Shown here piece by piece: positions 8,448 to 17,500 of a stretch of DNA of 41,745 nucleotides (positions within the stretch are counted from its first letter, which is position 1; each line of letters begins with the position of its first letter). The notes under the pieces are model-generated. The model did no database searches, had not been told where the DNA came from, and worked only from the letters and a program-made list of their open reading frames with translations. The DNA is from a virus. The stretch spans positions 1 through 41,745 of IMG/VR virus record IMGVR_UViG_3300034167_000100. One strand, given 5' to 3'. The position numbers and the translations under genes were made by a program.

Positions 8448-9419
8448 ATGTCTGGTATGACTACTGGTAATATGGATCTCCTTACTCGCTCTGAGATTTG
8501 GTCTGGCGAGCTTAAGGAAATTCTGCGCGACGAAATGCAAGCTCAACGCTACGTGCGTATGCTTGATGGTTTCCCTGATGGCAACCAATTCACCATCCCT
8601 TCGATTGGTCAAGCACAAGTTGACAACTATGTCGAAGATGCTGCGGTTGTATACCGCCCAATGGACACTGGTGAGTTCACGTTCACGATTGACAAGTATC
8701 TGTCGTCGGCAACGTACATCACCAAGAAGGCTGAGCAGGACTCGTTCTACTCGGCAGAGTTGAAGAGCCGTTTTGTTCCTGAACAAGAACGTGCTATCAT
8801 GGCTCACTTCGAGACGGCTACGTTTGCTACGCCTGAAGCTGGTGTCTCGGCTAACTCGGCAGAGAACATCGACAGCGTTGCTCACCGTTGGGCTGGTTCG
8901 GGTACTGGTGCTGTTATCACCGTTGCTGACTTCGCTCGTGCTCGCTTTGCACTGAAGAAGGCTAACGTGCCGGATACGAACTTGGTCGCTATCGTGGATG
9001 CTTCGGCTGAATACACGATCAACACCTTGTCGGACATCGTGTCGGTTGCCAACAACCCCATGTGGGAAGGTATCGTGTCTTCGGGCATCGCTACTGGTAT
9101 GCGCTTCGTCAAGAACGTGTACGGATTCGATGTGTATACCTCGAACTACTTGGCTACTGCTACTGACAGTGCGTTGGCAAACAAGGCTTCTACGCCCGCT
9201 AACGTGGACTTCTCGTCGGTCAACGGTAAAGTCAACCTGTTCTTCTCGGCTGCTTCTACCGCTGCTCCTTTCGTTGGTGCATGGCGTCAGATGCCTGAAG
9301 TCGATTACGAATACAGCAAAGATCAACAACGTCACGAGTATGTTACGACTGCTCGTTACGGCGTTAAGCTGTACCGTCCTGAGAACATGGTTCGTGTTAT
9401 CACGAAAACCAACGTGTAA
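8448..9419 (+). CDS. Major capsid protein
   Basis: The 323-aa protein is predicted to have an HK97-type fold. It has a strong ribosome site (GGAGAG, 8 bases before ATG). The N-terminal segment (EIWSGELKEILRDEMQAQRY), the middle region with FTFTIDKYLSSATYITKKAEQDS, and the C-terminal HEYVTTARYGVKLYRPENMV are typical of T7-like marine podovirus capsid proteins. Codon choice changes here towards TCG, GCT and ACG, as expected for a very highly expressed gene. A gene for a small capsid-associated protein follows directly. Confidence 0.9.
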   Translation: MSGMTTGNMDLLTRSEIWSGELKEILRDEMQAQRYVRMLDGFPDGNQFTIPSIGQAQVDNYVEDAAVVYRPMDTGEFTFTIDKYLSSATYITKKAEQDSFYSAELKSRFVPEQERAIMAHFETATFATPEAGVSANSAENIDSVAHRWAGSGTGAVITVADFARARFALKKANVPDTNLVAIVDASAEYTINTLSDIVSVANNPMWEGIVSSGIATGMRFVKNVYGFDVYTSNYLATATDSALANKASTPANVDFSSVNGKVNLFFSAASTAAPFVGAWRQMPEVDYEYSKDQQRHEYVTTARYGVKLYRPENMVRVITKTNV

Positions 9420-9433
9420 GGGAGGGATAAACA

Positions 9434-9904
9434 ATGTCTTACAACAACGCTGACGGCCTTTTGGTCCTTACTAATGGCGCACAAGGTGCTGTGAACAATA
9501 CTGGTTCCGCTGAATACGGTCCCAAGTTCTTGGTCATCAACATCCCTGCTGCTGCTTCTATTGGCTCGGCTACTGTTGCTCCTGCGGCTAATGATGCTTT
9601 CATTCCCGCTGGTGCATACATCACTAAAGCTACTCTGATTGTTACCACTGCCTTTACTGGCTCGTCTGCTGCCCTGAATATCGGTCTGCAAACTCTGGCT
9701 GGCTCGGCAATTGACGCTGATGGTATTGACGTAGCTATTGCAGTTACTGCCATTGACGCAATCGGTGATGTGGTCGCCTGTAATGGCGCTCTCGTTGCTG
9801 GTGTCCTGACCGTTGGTACGGCTAACGCCTATGTGTCGCTGGACTATGATACCGCTGCCTTCACCGCTGGTGCTGGTGAGTTGGTTATCGAGTACATCGG
9901 CTAA
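9434..9904 (+). CDS. Capsid-associated protein (decoration or head fibre candidate)
   Basis: This 156-aa protein is very rich in Ala, Gly, Thr and Val with almost no charged residues, and looks all-beta. A strong ribosome site (GGGAGGG) precedes it, as for the major capsid gene, suggesting high expression. It lies between the capsid gene and a transcription terminator, a common place for head decoration proteins. The identity is inferred from position and composition; no specific motif is recognised. Confidence 0.62.
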   Translation: MSYNNADGLLVLTNGAQGAVNNTGSAEYGPKFLVINIPAAASIGSATVAPAANDAFIPAGAYITKATLIVTTAFTGSSAALNIGLQTLAGSAIDADGIDVAIAVTAIDAIGDVVACNGALVAGVLTVGTANAYVSLDYDTAAFTAGAGELVIEYIG

Positions 9905-9913
9905 CATGACAAA

Positions 9914-9949
9914 AGGGGTGGTGCTTCTAGTAGGTTCCACCCCTACATT
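9914..9949 (+). terminator. Terminator closing the capsid operon
   Basis: A perfect 8-bp stem, AGGGGTGG at 9914-9921 and CCACCCCT at 9937-9944, with a 15-base loop, is followed by ACATTTT. The U-tract is short, so termination may be partial. It falls after the capsid-associated gene and just before a new promoter. Confidence 0.65.
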
Positions 9950-9956
9950 TTCCCTC

Positions 9957-9984
9957 TTGACAAAACCTACAAACACTGTATAAT
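9957..9984 (+). promoter_or_regulatory. Consensus sigma70 promoter for the tail / internal virion operon
   Basis: TTGACA at 9957-9962 and TATAAT at 9979-9984 are separated by 16 bases. The expected start near 9991 gives a leader of about 45 bases before the next ATG at 10037. Together with the terminator just upstream it separates capsid gene expression from tail gene expression. Confidence 0.83.
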
Positions 9985-10036
9985 TGCATTATTGATTGCA
10001 CCCCCGCCATGTATATACTAATAGGGTACACAGCTT

Positions 10037-10600
10037 ATGGCCAATACTGAGCATAATACACTTACAGATCCGTACTTGCACGAGCCTCGTGGAGCATCTA
10101 CTGCTGCTTCAGGAACTATCTACATTGCTGATGGAGCAGGTAGTGGTGATTGGTTAGAGAATAGTCGTACCTTCAACGGTTACTTGACTTACTCTACTTC
10201 ATCTCCTTACACACACTCAGCTACTACATCAGATACAGTGCTGAACCCTACCTTTACAGCTAGTATCAACAATGGCTTTACGGGACTATCCTCCCCTAAT
10301 GCTCGTATACGGTACGATGGAACTGAGACTATTAACGCTACCCTTGATGCCCGCTTCTCTGTGTCGCAAACCTCTGGTACATCGAAGGATGTCGAACTAG
10401 TATTCTACAAGAATGGTTCTCAGATTGTAGGTAGCCGTATGGTTACCAGCACCACTACTACTGATTGGCATATTCACTCTATCGCTACCGCTGTTACCCT
10501 AGCTACCAACGACTACGTAGAAGTGTTCGTTAAGGCTAGTGCTTCCGTTACTGTAAGCTTTGCATCAGGTCTGTTGAGTATCAAGGGGATTGCAGCTTAA
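10037..10600 (+). CDS. Predicted structural protein, beta-rich
   Basis: This 187-aa, Ser/Thr-rich protein starts 12 bases after an AGGGT ribosome site and is the first gene of a new transcription unit. The C-terminal two thirds (DARFSVSQTSGTSKDVELVF through DYVEVFVKASASVTVSFASG) read as alternating strands of a jelly-roll or TNF-like sandwich, as in head fibre or tail decoration proteins. It ends in a TAATG overlap with the adaptor gene. The function is inferred from composition and position. Confidence 0.6.
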   Translation: MANTEHNTLTDPYLHEPRGASTAASGTIYIADGAGSGDWLENSRTFNGYLTYSTSSPYTHSATTSDTVLNPTFTASINNGFTGLSSPNARIRYDGTETINATLDARFSVSQTSGTSKDVELVFYKNGSQIVGSRMVTSTTTTDWHIHSIATAVTLATNDYVEVFVKASASVTVSFASGLLSIKGIAA

Positions 10601-11337
10601 TGAAAACGACTCTTTTAGAGCTAGTACAAAGTGTACTTTCTGACATGGACTCAGAGGCTGTTAACTCCATCAATGATAGCGTAGAGGCTCAGCAAGTAGC
10701 CTCCGTTATCGAAGATACCTACTACAACATCATCTCTAACCGTGACATTCCTGAGCTTAAGCGTATCATTACTCTTACCTCCTTGTCGGATAGCACTCGT
10801 CCTACTCACTTCAAGTATCCTGACAATGTGAAGCAGTTGGAGCAAGTACGTTACAACACAGCTTTGACTACTGGTATCACCTATACCACCATCCCTTACA
10901 TTGATCCTCTTGACTTCATCAGTCGTCAGTCCACCAATGTAGACGCTACAGCTATCATCCAGGTTCCAGATGTAGACTCCTCTGCTGTGCTGTTGATCCG
11001 TAACGATGTCATGCCTAGCTACTACACCAGCTTCGATGACGAACATATCGTATTCAACTCTTATGTTGCTTCAGTAGAGAATACTCTCCAAGCATCTAAG
11101 ACTATGGCCTATGGTACTGTGTACCCTACCTTCTCCATTACAGATAGCTTTGAGCCACACCTTGACGACAACATGATGCCTTACCTACTGGCTGAAAGTA
11201 AGTCTGTCTGCTTCTCCTTGTTCAAGAGTGGTAGTGACCCTAAGGTAGAGCAAGCTGCTCGTCGTCTGAAGTCATACGTACAGAATGATATGTATCGTAC
11301 TAAGCAAGCTAACAAACGTCCACACTACGGAAGGTAA
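10600..11337 (+). CDS. Tail tubular protein A-like head-tail adaptor
   Basis: The 245-aa protein matches the T7 gp11-type adaptor in size, position (before the nozzle protein) and sequence character: a helical N-terminus (LVQSVLSDMDSEAVNSI), RDIPELKRIITL, a central beta region, and a helical C-terminus with EQAARRLKSYVQNDMY. It would form the ring between portal and tail nozzle. The start overlaps the upstream stop (TAATG). Confidence 0.8.
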   Translation: MKTTLLELVQSVLSDMDSEAVNSINDSVEAQQVASVIEDTYYNIISNRDIPELKRIITLTSLSDSTRPTHFKYPDNVKQLEQVRYNTALTTGITYTTIPYIDPLDFISRQSTNVDATAIIQVPDVDSSAVLLIRNDVMPSYYTSFDDEHIVFNSYVASVENTLQASKTMAYGTVYPTFSITDSFEPHLDDNMMPYLLAESKSVCFSLFKSGSDPKVEQAARRLKSYVQNDMYRTKQANKRPHYGR

Positions 11338-11342
11338 CCCCT

Positions 11343-11675
11343 TTGGAATTTATTGAAGATCCATCAAATCTAACCTGCATTTGTAAGTCTGATAAGTCTG
11401 TCGTTCCCCTCACTATCCAGAAGTCTCGTGATGGCTTCATCTTCTTTGAGGTAGTCACTACGGTAGGTTCCTTGCCTGAAGAGCTTAAAGGTAAGTACTC
11501 CAATATGCCTAGTGCTAAAGCTGCTGTCGCCCAGTACTTCAGGACCAAGAAGGAAACACCTACTGCTCGTCGTGAGAACTTCGGTAGAGAATTTGATGCA
11601 CGTAAGAAGGTAAAAGATGCCGCAAAGCTTGACCCAGAAGACGATCAACACCTTCGTGAAGGGCTTGGTAACTGA
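11343..11675 (+). CDS. Small hypothetical protein, TTG start
   Basis: This 110-aa protein begins at a TTG 8 bases after a GGAAGG ribosome site; no ATG occurs before residue 54, so the rare start is favoured. The C-terminal half is basic and helical (FGREFDARKKVKDAAKLD). It overlaps the next gene by 59 bases. It sits between adaptor and nozzle genes and may help tail assembly. No family is recognised. Confidence 0.55.
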   Translation: MEFIEDPSNLTCICKSDKSVVPLTIQKSRDGFIFFEVVTTVGSLPEELKGKYSNMPSAKAAVAQYFRTKKETPTARRENFGREFDARKKVKDAAKLDPEDDQHLREGLGN

Positions 11676-13767
11676 AGCTGGTGAGCTTACGTTCCCGCCT
11701 GATGCTTCTGTTGATGAGCTTAATTGTGACCTTCGTCGTGATGGTTCTCGTCGTCGTCGTAAGTCTGCTACTGTAGAAAATAGTAGTGTTCTTTCTAGCT
11801 TCACTGTAGCTACATCAGATATTGTACATACAGATAAGTGGATCAACGTGGGTGGTCAAGCAGGTCTTGAGTACCTGGTTATCCAAACTGGTGCTACCCT
11901 CCGCTTCTACAACAAGGCATCTCCTCCCTACTCAGGGAGTGAACTTGCACATACAGTTAACCTAGCTACCTATGAAGTAGCAGGTAGTGTTGGTGCAGCT
12001 AACGTCCGTTGTCAGTTTGCTTCCCTCAAGGGTGTTCTTGTCGTAGCCTCTGCTGCTATCAATACAATCTACATTGAACGTAACAATGTAGCTGAGACAC
12101 TAGCTGTCTCTACCATTGCCTTCAAGGTACGTGACTTCGATTGGATTGGCCCTAAGGCTGAGTACACCTCAAGCAAGGCCACAGGAAGCACTACAACTCC
12201 TCGTAAGTACGACACAGCTAACGCTGGCTGGACAGGCACGTATGGGGCTGCTGCGCTTACTGCGTATGGGTCTTACCCTCCCCTAACCTTACCTTGGTAT
12301 GCAGGAAAAGATAGTAGTGGTAACTTCTCAACGACTGAGTGGAATAAGATCTTCTCAGGTACATCGCTTACAGGCAATGGTCACTTCGTCCTAGACTTCT
12401 TCTCTAAGGATAGGTCCACTGCTTCTGGTATTGCTGGCATCACTACTGAAGTAGAGTCTACTCGCTTCAAGTCTGTCGCTACATTCTCTGGTCGTGTATT
12501 CTACGCAGGTCTGGAAAGTTCCAAGAACTCAGGCACTATCATCTTCTCCCGTTTGATTGAGAATATTGGCGACCTTGGTAACTGCTACCAAGTTAATGAT
12601 CCTACGTCAGAAGACATTAGTGATCTACTGGATACTGATGGTGGTCTTATTACCATCCCAGATGCAGTGAACATTAAGTACCTGTATGCCTTTGGATCTA
12701 ACCTCTACATCTTCGCTGACAATGGTGTGTGGTCGATCAATGGTGTCGATAACGTATTCCGTGCAACTGAGTACTCTATCCGCCTTATCACTAGCGTAGG
12801 TATCCTTACCGCTGAGTCCTTCGTAGAAGCTGAAGGTATTCCCTTCTGGTGGTCCAAGTATGGTATCCATGCTATGACCTTTGACCAATCAACTGGTCTT
12901 CCTCAGGAACAAAACATTGGTATCTCTGTCATTCAGAGTTTCTGGGATAACATCAGTCAAGCAGCCAAGCTTCAAGTTAATGCTATCTATGATAGGATCA
13001 ACAAGAAGATCTACTGGGCCTACCCAAATACTGATGAGCCTAAGACTAACAAGTTCAACAACTTCCTCATCCTTGATACAGTACTCCAAGCCTTCTACCC
13101 TTGGAAGATCTCTGATGAAGCGACAAGCACTGACTACGTAGTAGGCTTTGACTTCTACACTGGCTTTGGTTCTGATCAACTTGTTCTTGATGTGATCTCA
13201 GGTGCAGATGATGTGTTCTCTAATGGTGATGATGTCGTCAGTACGCAGTACACAGACTACAGCACAGGCGACCCAGCTATTGTTCTTCTCATTCGGGATG
13301 GTGCTACGGGCAAACTGACTATGGGTTCCTTTGGTGGTAGTGACTACCTTGATTGGGGAACTACAAACTACTCATCCTTTGCAGAAGCTGGTTATGACTT
13401 CAAGGGTGATCTGTTTACCCAGAAGACATCTCCGTACATCATTACGTACATGAGAACCACTGAAGAAGGTTGGACAGGTAACGAGTCAACAGGATACAAC
13501 CCCATCCATCCTTCGTCGTTGTTTGTGTCGTCATACTGGGACTTCAAGACCACTCCTTCGTCTGATGCACAGCAAGCGTACCGCTTCAAGATTATGCCTA
13601 TCGTAGGTGACCTTAACTCTTGGGTATATCCTACAACTGTCATCTCGACAAAGCTTAAGCTACGTGGTAAGGGTAGGTCAGCCCGTCTACGCTTTGAAAG
13701 TGAACAAGGCAAAGACTTCATCTTACTTGGATATGGTGTAATTGATGCTAAGAACCAACGCTTCTAA
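11617..13767 (+). CDS. Tail tubular protein B-like tail nozzle
   Basis: The 716-aa protein corresponds to the T7 gp12-type nozzle, the distal part of the short tail. The N-terminus, with GLVTEAGELTFPPDASVDEL followed by LRRDGSRRRRKS, is characteristic of this class in podoviruses (contact with the adaptor ring). The rest is beta-propeller-like, with YLYAFGSNLYIFADNGVWSI and IDAKNQRF at the end. The start is supported by AAGAAGG upstream. It overlaps both neighbouring genes. Confidence 0.82.
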   Translation: MPQSLTQKTINTFVKGLVTEAGELTFPPDASVDELNCDLRRDGSRRRRKSATVENSSVLSSFTVATSDIVHTDKWINVGGQAGLEYLVIQTGATLRFYNKASPPYSGSELAHTVNLATYEVAGSVGAANVRCQFASLKGVLVVASAAINTIYIERNNVAETLAVSTIAFKVRDFDWIGPKAEYTSSKATGSTTTPRKYDTANAGWTGTYGAAALTAYGSYPPLTLPWYAGKDSSGNFSTTEWNKIFSGTSLTGNGHFVLDFFSKDRSTASGIAGITTEVESTRFKSVATFSGRVFYAGLESSKNSGTIIFSRLIENIGDLGNCYQVNDPTSEDISDLLDTDGGLITIPDAVNIKYLYAFGSNLYIFADNGVWSINGVDNVFRATEYSIRLITSVGILTAESFVEAEGIPFWWSKYGIHAMTFDQSTGLPQEQNIGISVIQSFWDNISQAAKLQVNAIYDRINKKIYWAYPNTDEPKTNKFNNFLILDTVLQAFYPWKISDEATSTDYVVGFDFYTGFGSDQLVLDVISGADDVFSNGDDVVSTQYTDYSTGDPAIVLLIRDGATGKLTMGSFGGSDYLDWGTTNYSSFAEAGYDFKGDLFTQKTSPYIITYMRTTEEGWTGNESTGYNPIHPSSLFVSSYWDFKTTPSSDAQQAYRFKIMPIVGDLNSWVYPTTVISTKLKLRGKGRSARLRFESEQGKDFILLGYGVIDAKNQRF

Positions 13768-14050
13768 AGACTTTCTTGTTAAGGGCGAGGGCTACATACT
13801 TAGAGTTGAATACAACAAAGACTTCGTAATCTTTCACATACGAGAAATAGACAAGTTCACTAAAGAAGTATTCATTGCTATGAAGTACCAACTTGAAGAT
13901 TGGTATGAGTTTGTAAGTACAATGGGTCACGAATACATTTGGGCTGCTGTCCCAAAGACTAACCTCAAAATTCAAAGACTACTTACTGGACTTAACTTTA
14001 AGTATGTAGGCCAATACGAAAACTTAGTTGTCTGTAGGTACGGAGATTAA
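13745..14050 (+). CDS. Small protein resembling phage gp13-type / GNAT-like proteins
   Basis: The 101-aa frame starts at ATG 13745 (a TTG lies one codon upstream) and overlaps the nozzle gene end by 23 bases. The C-terminal part, NLKIQRLLTGLNFKYVGQYE, resembles the last motif of GNAT acyltransferases and of the small gp13-type proteins encoded before the internal virion proteins in T7-like phages. The full acetyl-CoA site is not evident, so enzymatic activity is doubtful. T7 gp13 is needed for virion morphogenesis; a similar role is inferred from position. Confidence 0.5.
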   Translation: MLRTNASKDFLVKGEGYILRVEYNKDFVIFHIREIDKFTKEVFIAMKYQLEDWYEFVSTMGHEYIWAAVPKTNLKIQRLLTGLNFKYVGQYENLVVCRYGD

Positions 14051-14052
14051 AA

Positions 14053-14514
14053 ATGGGACCATTACTTGGTGTGATAACAGCAGTAGCTGGTGTAGCTAGT
14101 GTAGTTAATACGGCTAAGGCTGCTAAGGCTGCGGGTAGGTCTGCGGACATACAAGCAAGTATGGCTAGAGAACAACAGAAGCAACAAGACCTGTCTTATC
14201 AGCGTCAACAGCGTCAAGCTATTCGTGAGTCACAAATCCGTAGGGCACAGGGTGTCTCTAGCGCACAAGGCTTTGGTGTCGGTAGCACATCCTTGGCTTA
14301 CGGTGGTGTAAGTTCTATTGCTTCTCAGACAGGCTCAGCACTAGGCTATGGCTCACAGATGTCAGGTCTGTCAAGTAACATCGTTAACATGGGTATCGCA
14401 GCTAATGCAGCTAATGCTGATGCTGCTAGGTATACTGCTATGGCAGGTGTCGCTGGAGATGCCTTCAAATTCCTAGGCGGACCAGATAAATTTAGAAAAA
14501 TGTTAGGCTTATAA
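14053..14514 (+). CDS. Internal virion protein, T7 gp14-like
   Basis: The 153-aa protein has a hydrophobic N-terminus (LLGVITAVAGVASVVNTAKA), a Gln/Arg-rich helix (about 38-66, REQQKQQDLSYQRQQRQAI), and a Gly/Ser/Ala-rich C-terminal half. This layout matches gp14-type internal core proteins, which leave the head first and form a channel in the host outer membrane. It stands immediately before two very large internal virion proteins, as in T7. Confidence 0.7.
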   Translation: MGPLLGVITAVAGVASVVNTAKAAKAAGRSADIQASMAREQQKQQDLSYQRQQRQAIRESQIRRAQGVSSAQGFGVGSTSLAYGGVSSIASQTGSALGYGSQMSGLSSNIVNMGIAANAANADAARYTAMAGVAGDAFKFLGGPDKFRKMLGL

Positions 14515-14516
14515 GT

Positions 14517-17500
14517 ATGGAACCTACAGAATTTGGACCGAAAGCACCAGCTAAGGCAGTTACGCCTGAGTTTGGTCCTACTCCTGATCTAACTATCCGT
14601 AAGTCTCCTGCACAGCAGCGGGCAGAGAAGTATCTCTTTGGTTCCTTATTCAACGTAGAACCTGATACTCTCCAGCCTATGGTAGACACTGGTGCTACTG
14701 CTGCTCTAGACCAGACTGCTAACGCTAAGACAGAATCTAACAAGCAAGATGCAGTTAACATCTCCATTGCTAACCCTGTAGAAGATACTCAAGCTGAGAT
14801 CACTGCACTACAGGAAGAGCTTCAGGGTATCGACTACATCAAGCGTTTTGCTACTCCTGCTGTCATTGCTATGCTTAGCTCACAAGACCCTGTTCTACGT
14901 GACTACTCTGTCCGTAGGGTCAAACGTCTTATTGCTGCTAGTGACATTGTACAGAAGCGTGTTGGTGAATCGGAAGACGGTTATCTAGCAGGCGCTGGAG
15001 ACTTCCTAGACACTATGTTGTCGTCACCTAAGGGTATCCTTACCTCTCAGAAGAACCGTGAATACGCAGATAAGTATGCTGAGTTGATGTACTCAAACCT
15101 GAGTGATGCAGACTTTGAGACACAACTGAATGATATGATGACGGAGATGTCGGATACTGGTTGGTTCACTGACACCAATAGGTTCTACCTGAACAACTTC
15201 CTCTCCATTGCTGGTGCTGGTTCTGAGAGCAACATTGCCCAGATGGATAAGATCTTTGGTGCTATTGATACCATCAGCACTGTAGCTGGCCCTATCCTTA
15301 AACCTGTACAGACGTTTAAAGCTGCTCGTGCAGCAGTGACTACGACAACCCTGACCTCAGGTGTACTTGGTCGTGGGGCTTTGGGTGTTGCTCATGGCAT
15401 CACTACTGACATTGCAAACTTGATCGGCTTCAAGACTAACAACGTAGAACTGGTTCGTAAAATCATTACTGAAGCTGCTATCATTGACGATCCACTACGG
15501 GCTGGTCTTGTCCTTGGTAACCACGTAACACCTTCTATCGCTACCTCTACTCTTATGCGTCCAGCATTCTGGAGTGAGACAAGTCATGCTGCTGCTCGTG
15601 TCTTTGAAGAAAGTAGCCAAGTGTTTCGCGCAGCTTTACAGGCATCTAAGATTTCAGGTGAAGCTATTGATGATGTTACCTTTGACACCTTTAAGACTAA
15701 GCTTACCGATTCGGTAAGGAAAGATGCTGTCGATAGTGGTAACACTCGTTACCTAGATGCTGACCTTCTGAAGGATGAAACTGAGAACCTATTCTTGCAC
15801 CAGTTCTATGGTACTCAAAGTGGTGGGTTGTTCAATGGTAACAATGGTCGTCGTGCTGCACAGAACCTAGCTGATCAAATGGGTGGTGAAGTAGTGTCGG
15901 GTGACATTGTTAACACTTGGAAGGTACGTGTAAGCAACAATGTTCCTGCTGATCTAGGTGACCTAACCCTTAGTGATATGCACCTGTATACTTCGACTAA
16001 CCCGGATGATCTTGGGGAAGGTCTGCTTGTACAGTATTTAGGCTCTCCTCTGGCACAGACAACTCCTCGTCTTAATGCTATCCTTAAGGAAGGTGAAGCT
16101 GCTCGTGAGTCTTGGCGTGTAAGTATGCAAGCTCCTCTGAAGGAAGTACGTAGGCTGAACTCTCGTGGTCAGCAGAACCAAGTCTTTGGTATGTTTGATG
16201 AGATGCGTGATGGCTCTCTTGCTGCTCGTCGTACAGCTTTGACACCTAATCAGTTCGTAGTAGAGTTTTTAACCAAGTATGGTAAGCCTCCTTCGGAGAG
16301 CCAAGTAGCCATGTACTTGAAGTACCAAGAGGCTCTTGACGTTGATGCTATGTTTAAGGCTGATGTCACCTTCAAGCTTCAGGTCAAAGATGGTGTCGTT
16401 GTAGACAGTGCCACAGGCTACCGTATTGTGCCTAAGGTGTCTGACAACATGACAGGCACTACTAAGGTATGGGATACTGCTAGCGGTAGGCTAGTAGAAG
16501 CTAAAGACCTACCCGCTGGTACCCGTGTCTTCCAGAACTACGACCCACTTCATCAGAACTTTCCTGGTGACGTACTGCACATGACTGATAGTAGTATCAA
16601 GACTCGTCGTCTGTATCACTCTGATGTTATGGCTCGTAACGCTGGTGGTCCTCGTGACTACCGTAAGTTTGACATTCAGTTCTATGTTAAGCAGAACCGT
16701 GTAAAGAAGTTTGCTGATGGCAGTGAAGTAACTGTGTCTCCACTTACTGTTATGGGTGTACGTACAGAAGCTCAGGCTATTGCGGCTAAGGGCCAACTAA
16801 ACGCTATCATTGATGTGATCAACCAGAAGATTGTTGGCACATTCAAGGATGCAGCAGAACATCGTCTAGCTGTACGTGCTTTGGTTAACGACCCACAGCT
16901 TAATGCCATTATTGTTGACAACAATAAGTGGTTCCCTGACGCTTACAATGCTGATGAGTTTGTTAAGTGGGCTGATGAGTCTGGTGTAGACCTACGTAAT
17001 CAGTTTGACTTCGTTAAAGATGGTGAAGCTATCATCGACTCAACCGCTGTTGGTGGTGTAGCTGGTCGTAAGTACAGTGAAGCTATTGATATGTCCATTA
17101 CGAACCCACGGGCACGTAGGGACAAACTCCTCATTGGCTACGGTGGTGTTACTAACCGTACCTATGGTTCTAAGATGTCTATCGAACAGTCACTTGGTCG
17201 CGGAGTGGCTATCAACAGTGAACGTGCCTATATGTCTGCCTCTATCAATGGTCTTCTGAAGGCAGCTATTGAGCATAACGTATTGGCTAACGTAGCTGAT
17301 CTCAAGGGTCTGTCGCTTAAGCAGAAGTTGCTACAAGCATCCATCAGCGACACAACTAGCATGGGTCGTAAGCTTCTCCTTGAGCAGAAGAAAGTTATCT
17401 TCCGTATGGAGCAGAAGAACATCGGTGATCAGGTCTGGCTTTCAAGTATGAAGAACGTGTCAGACTTCTTGTACAGCAAGAAGCTTATTGGTGCTGACTT

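Noticed and set aside
8427-9434. 335-codon open frame on the - strand across the major capsid gene
   Set aside because: It is antisense to a highly expressed gene with strong codon bias, has a low-complexity Ser/Arg/His-rich product, and has no ribosome site. It is a shadow of the capsid codons.
9356-9976. 206-codon - strand frame behind the capsid-associated gene
   Set aside because: It is antisense to 9434-9904 and crosses the terminator and promoter; its composition is that of a shadow frame.
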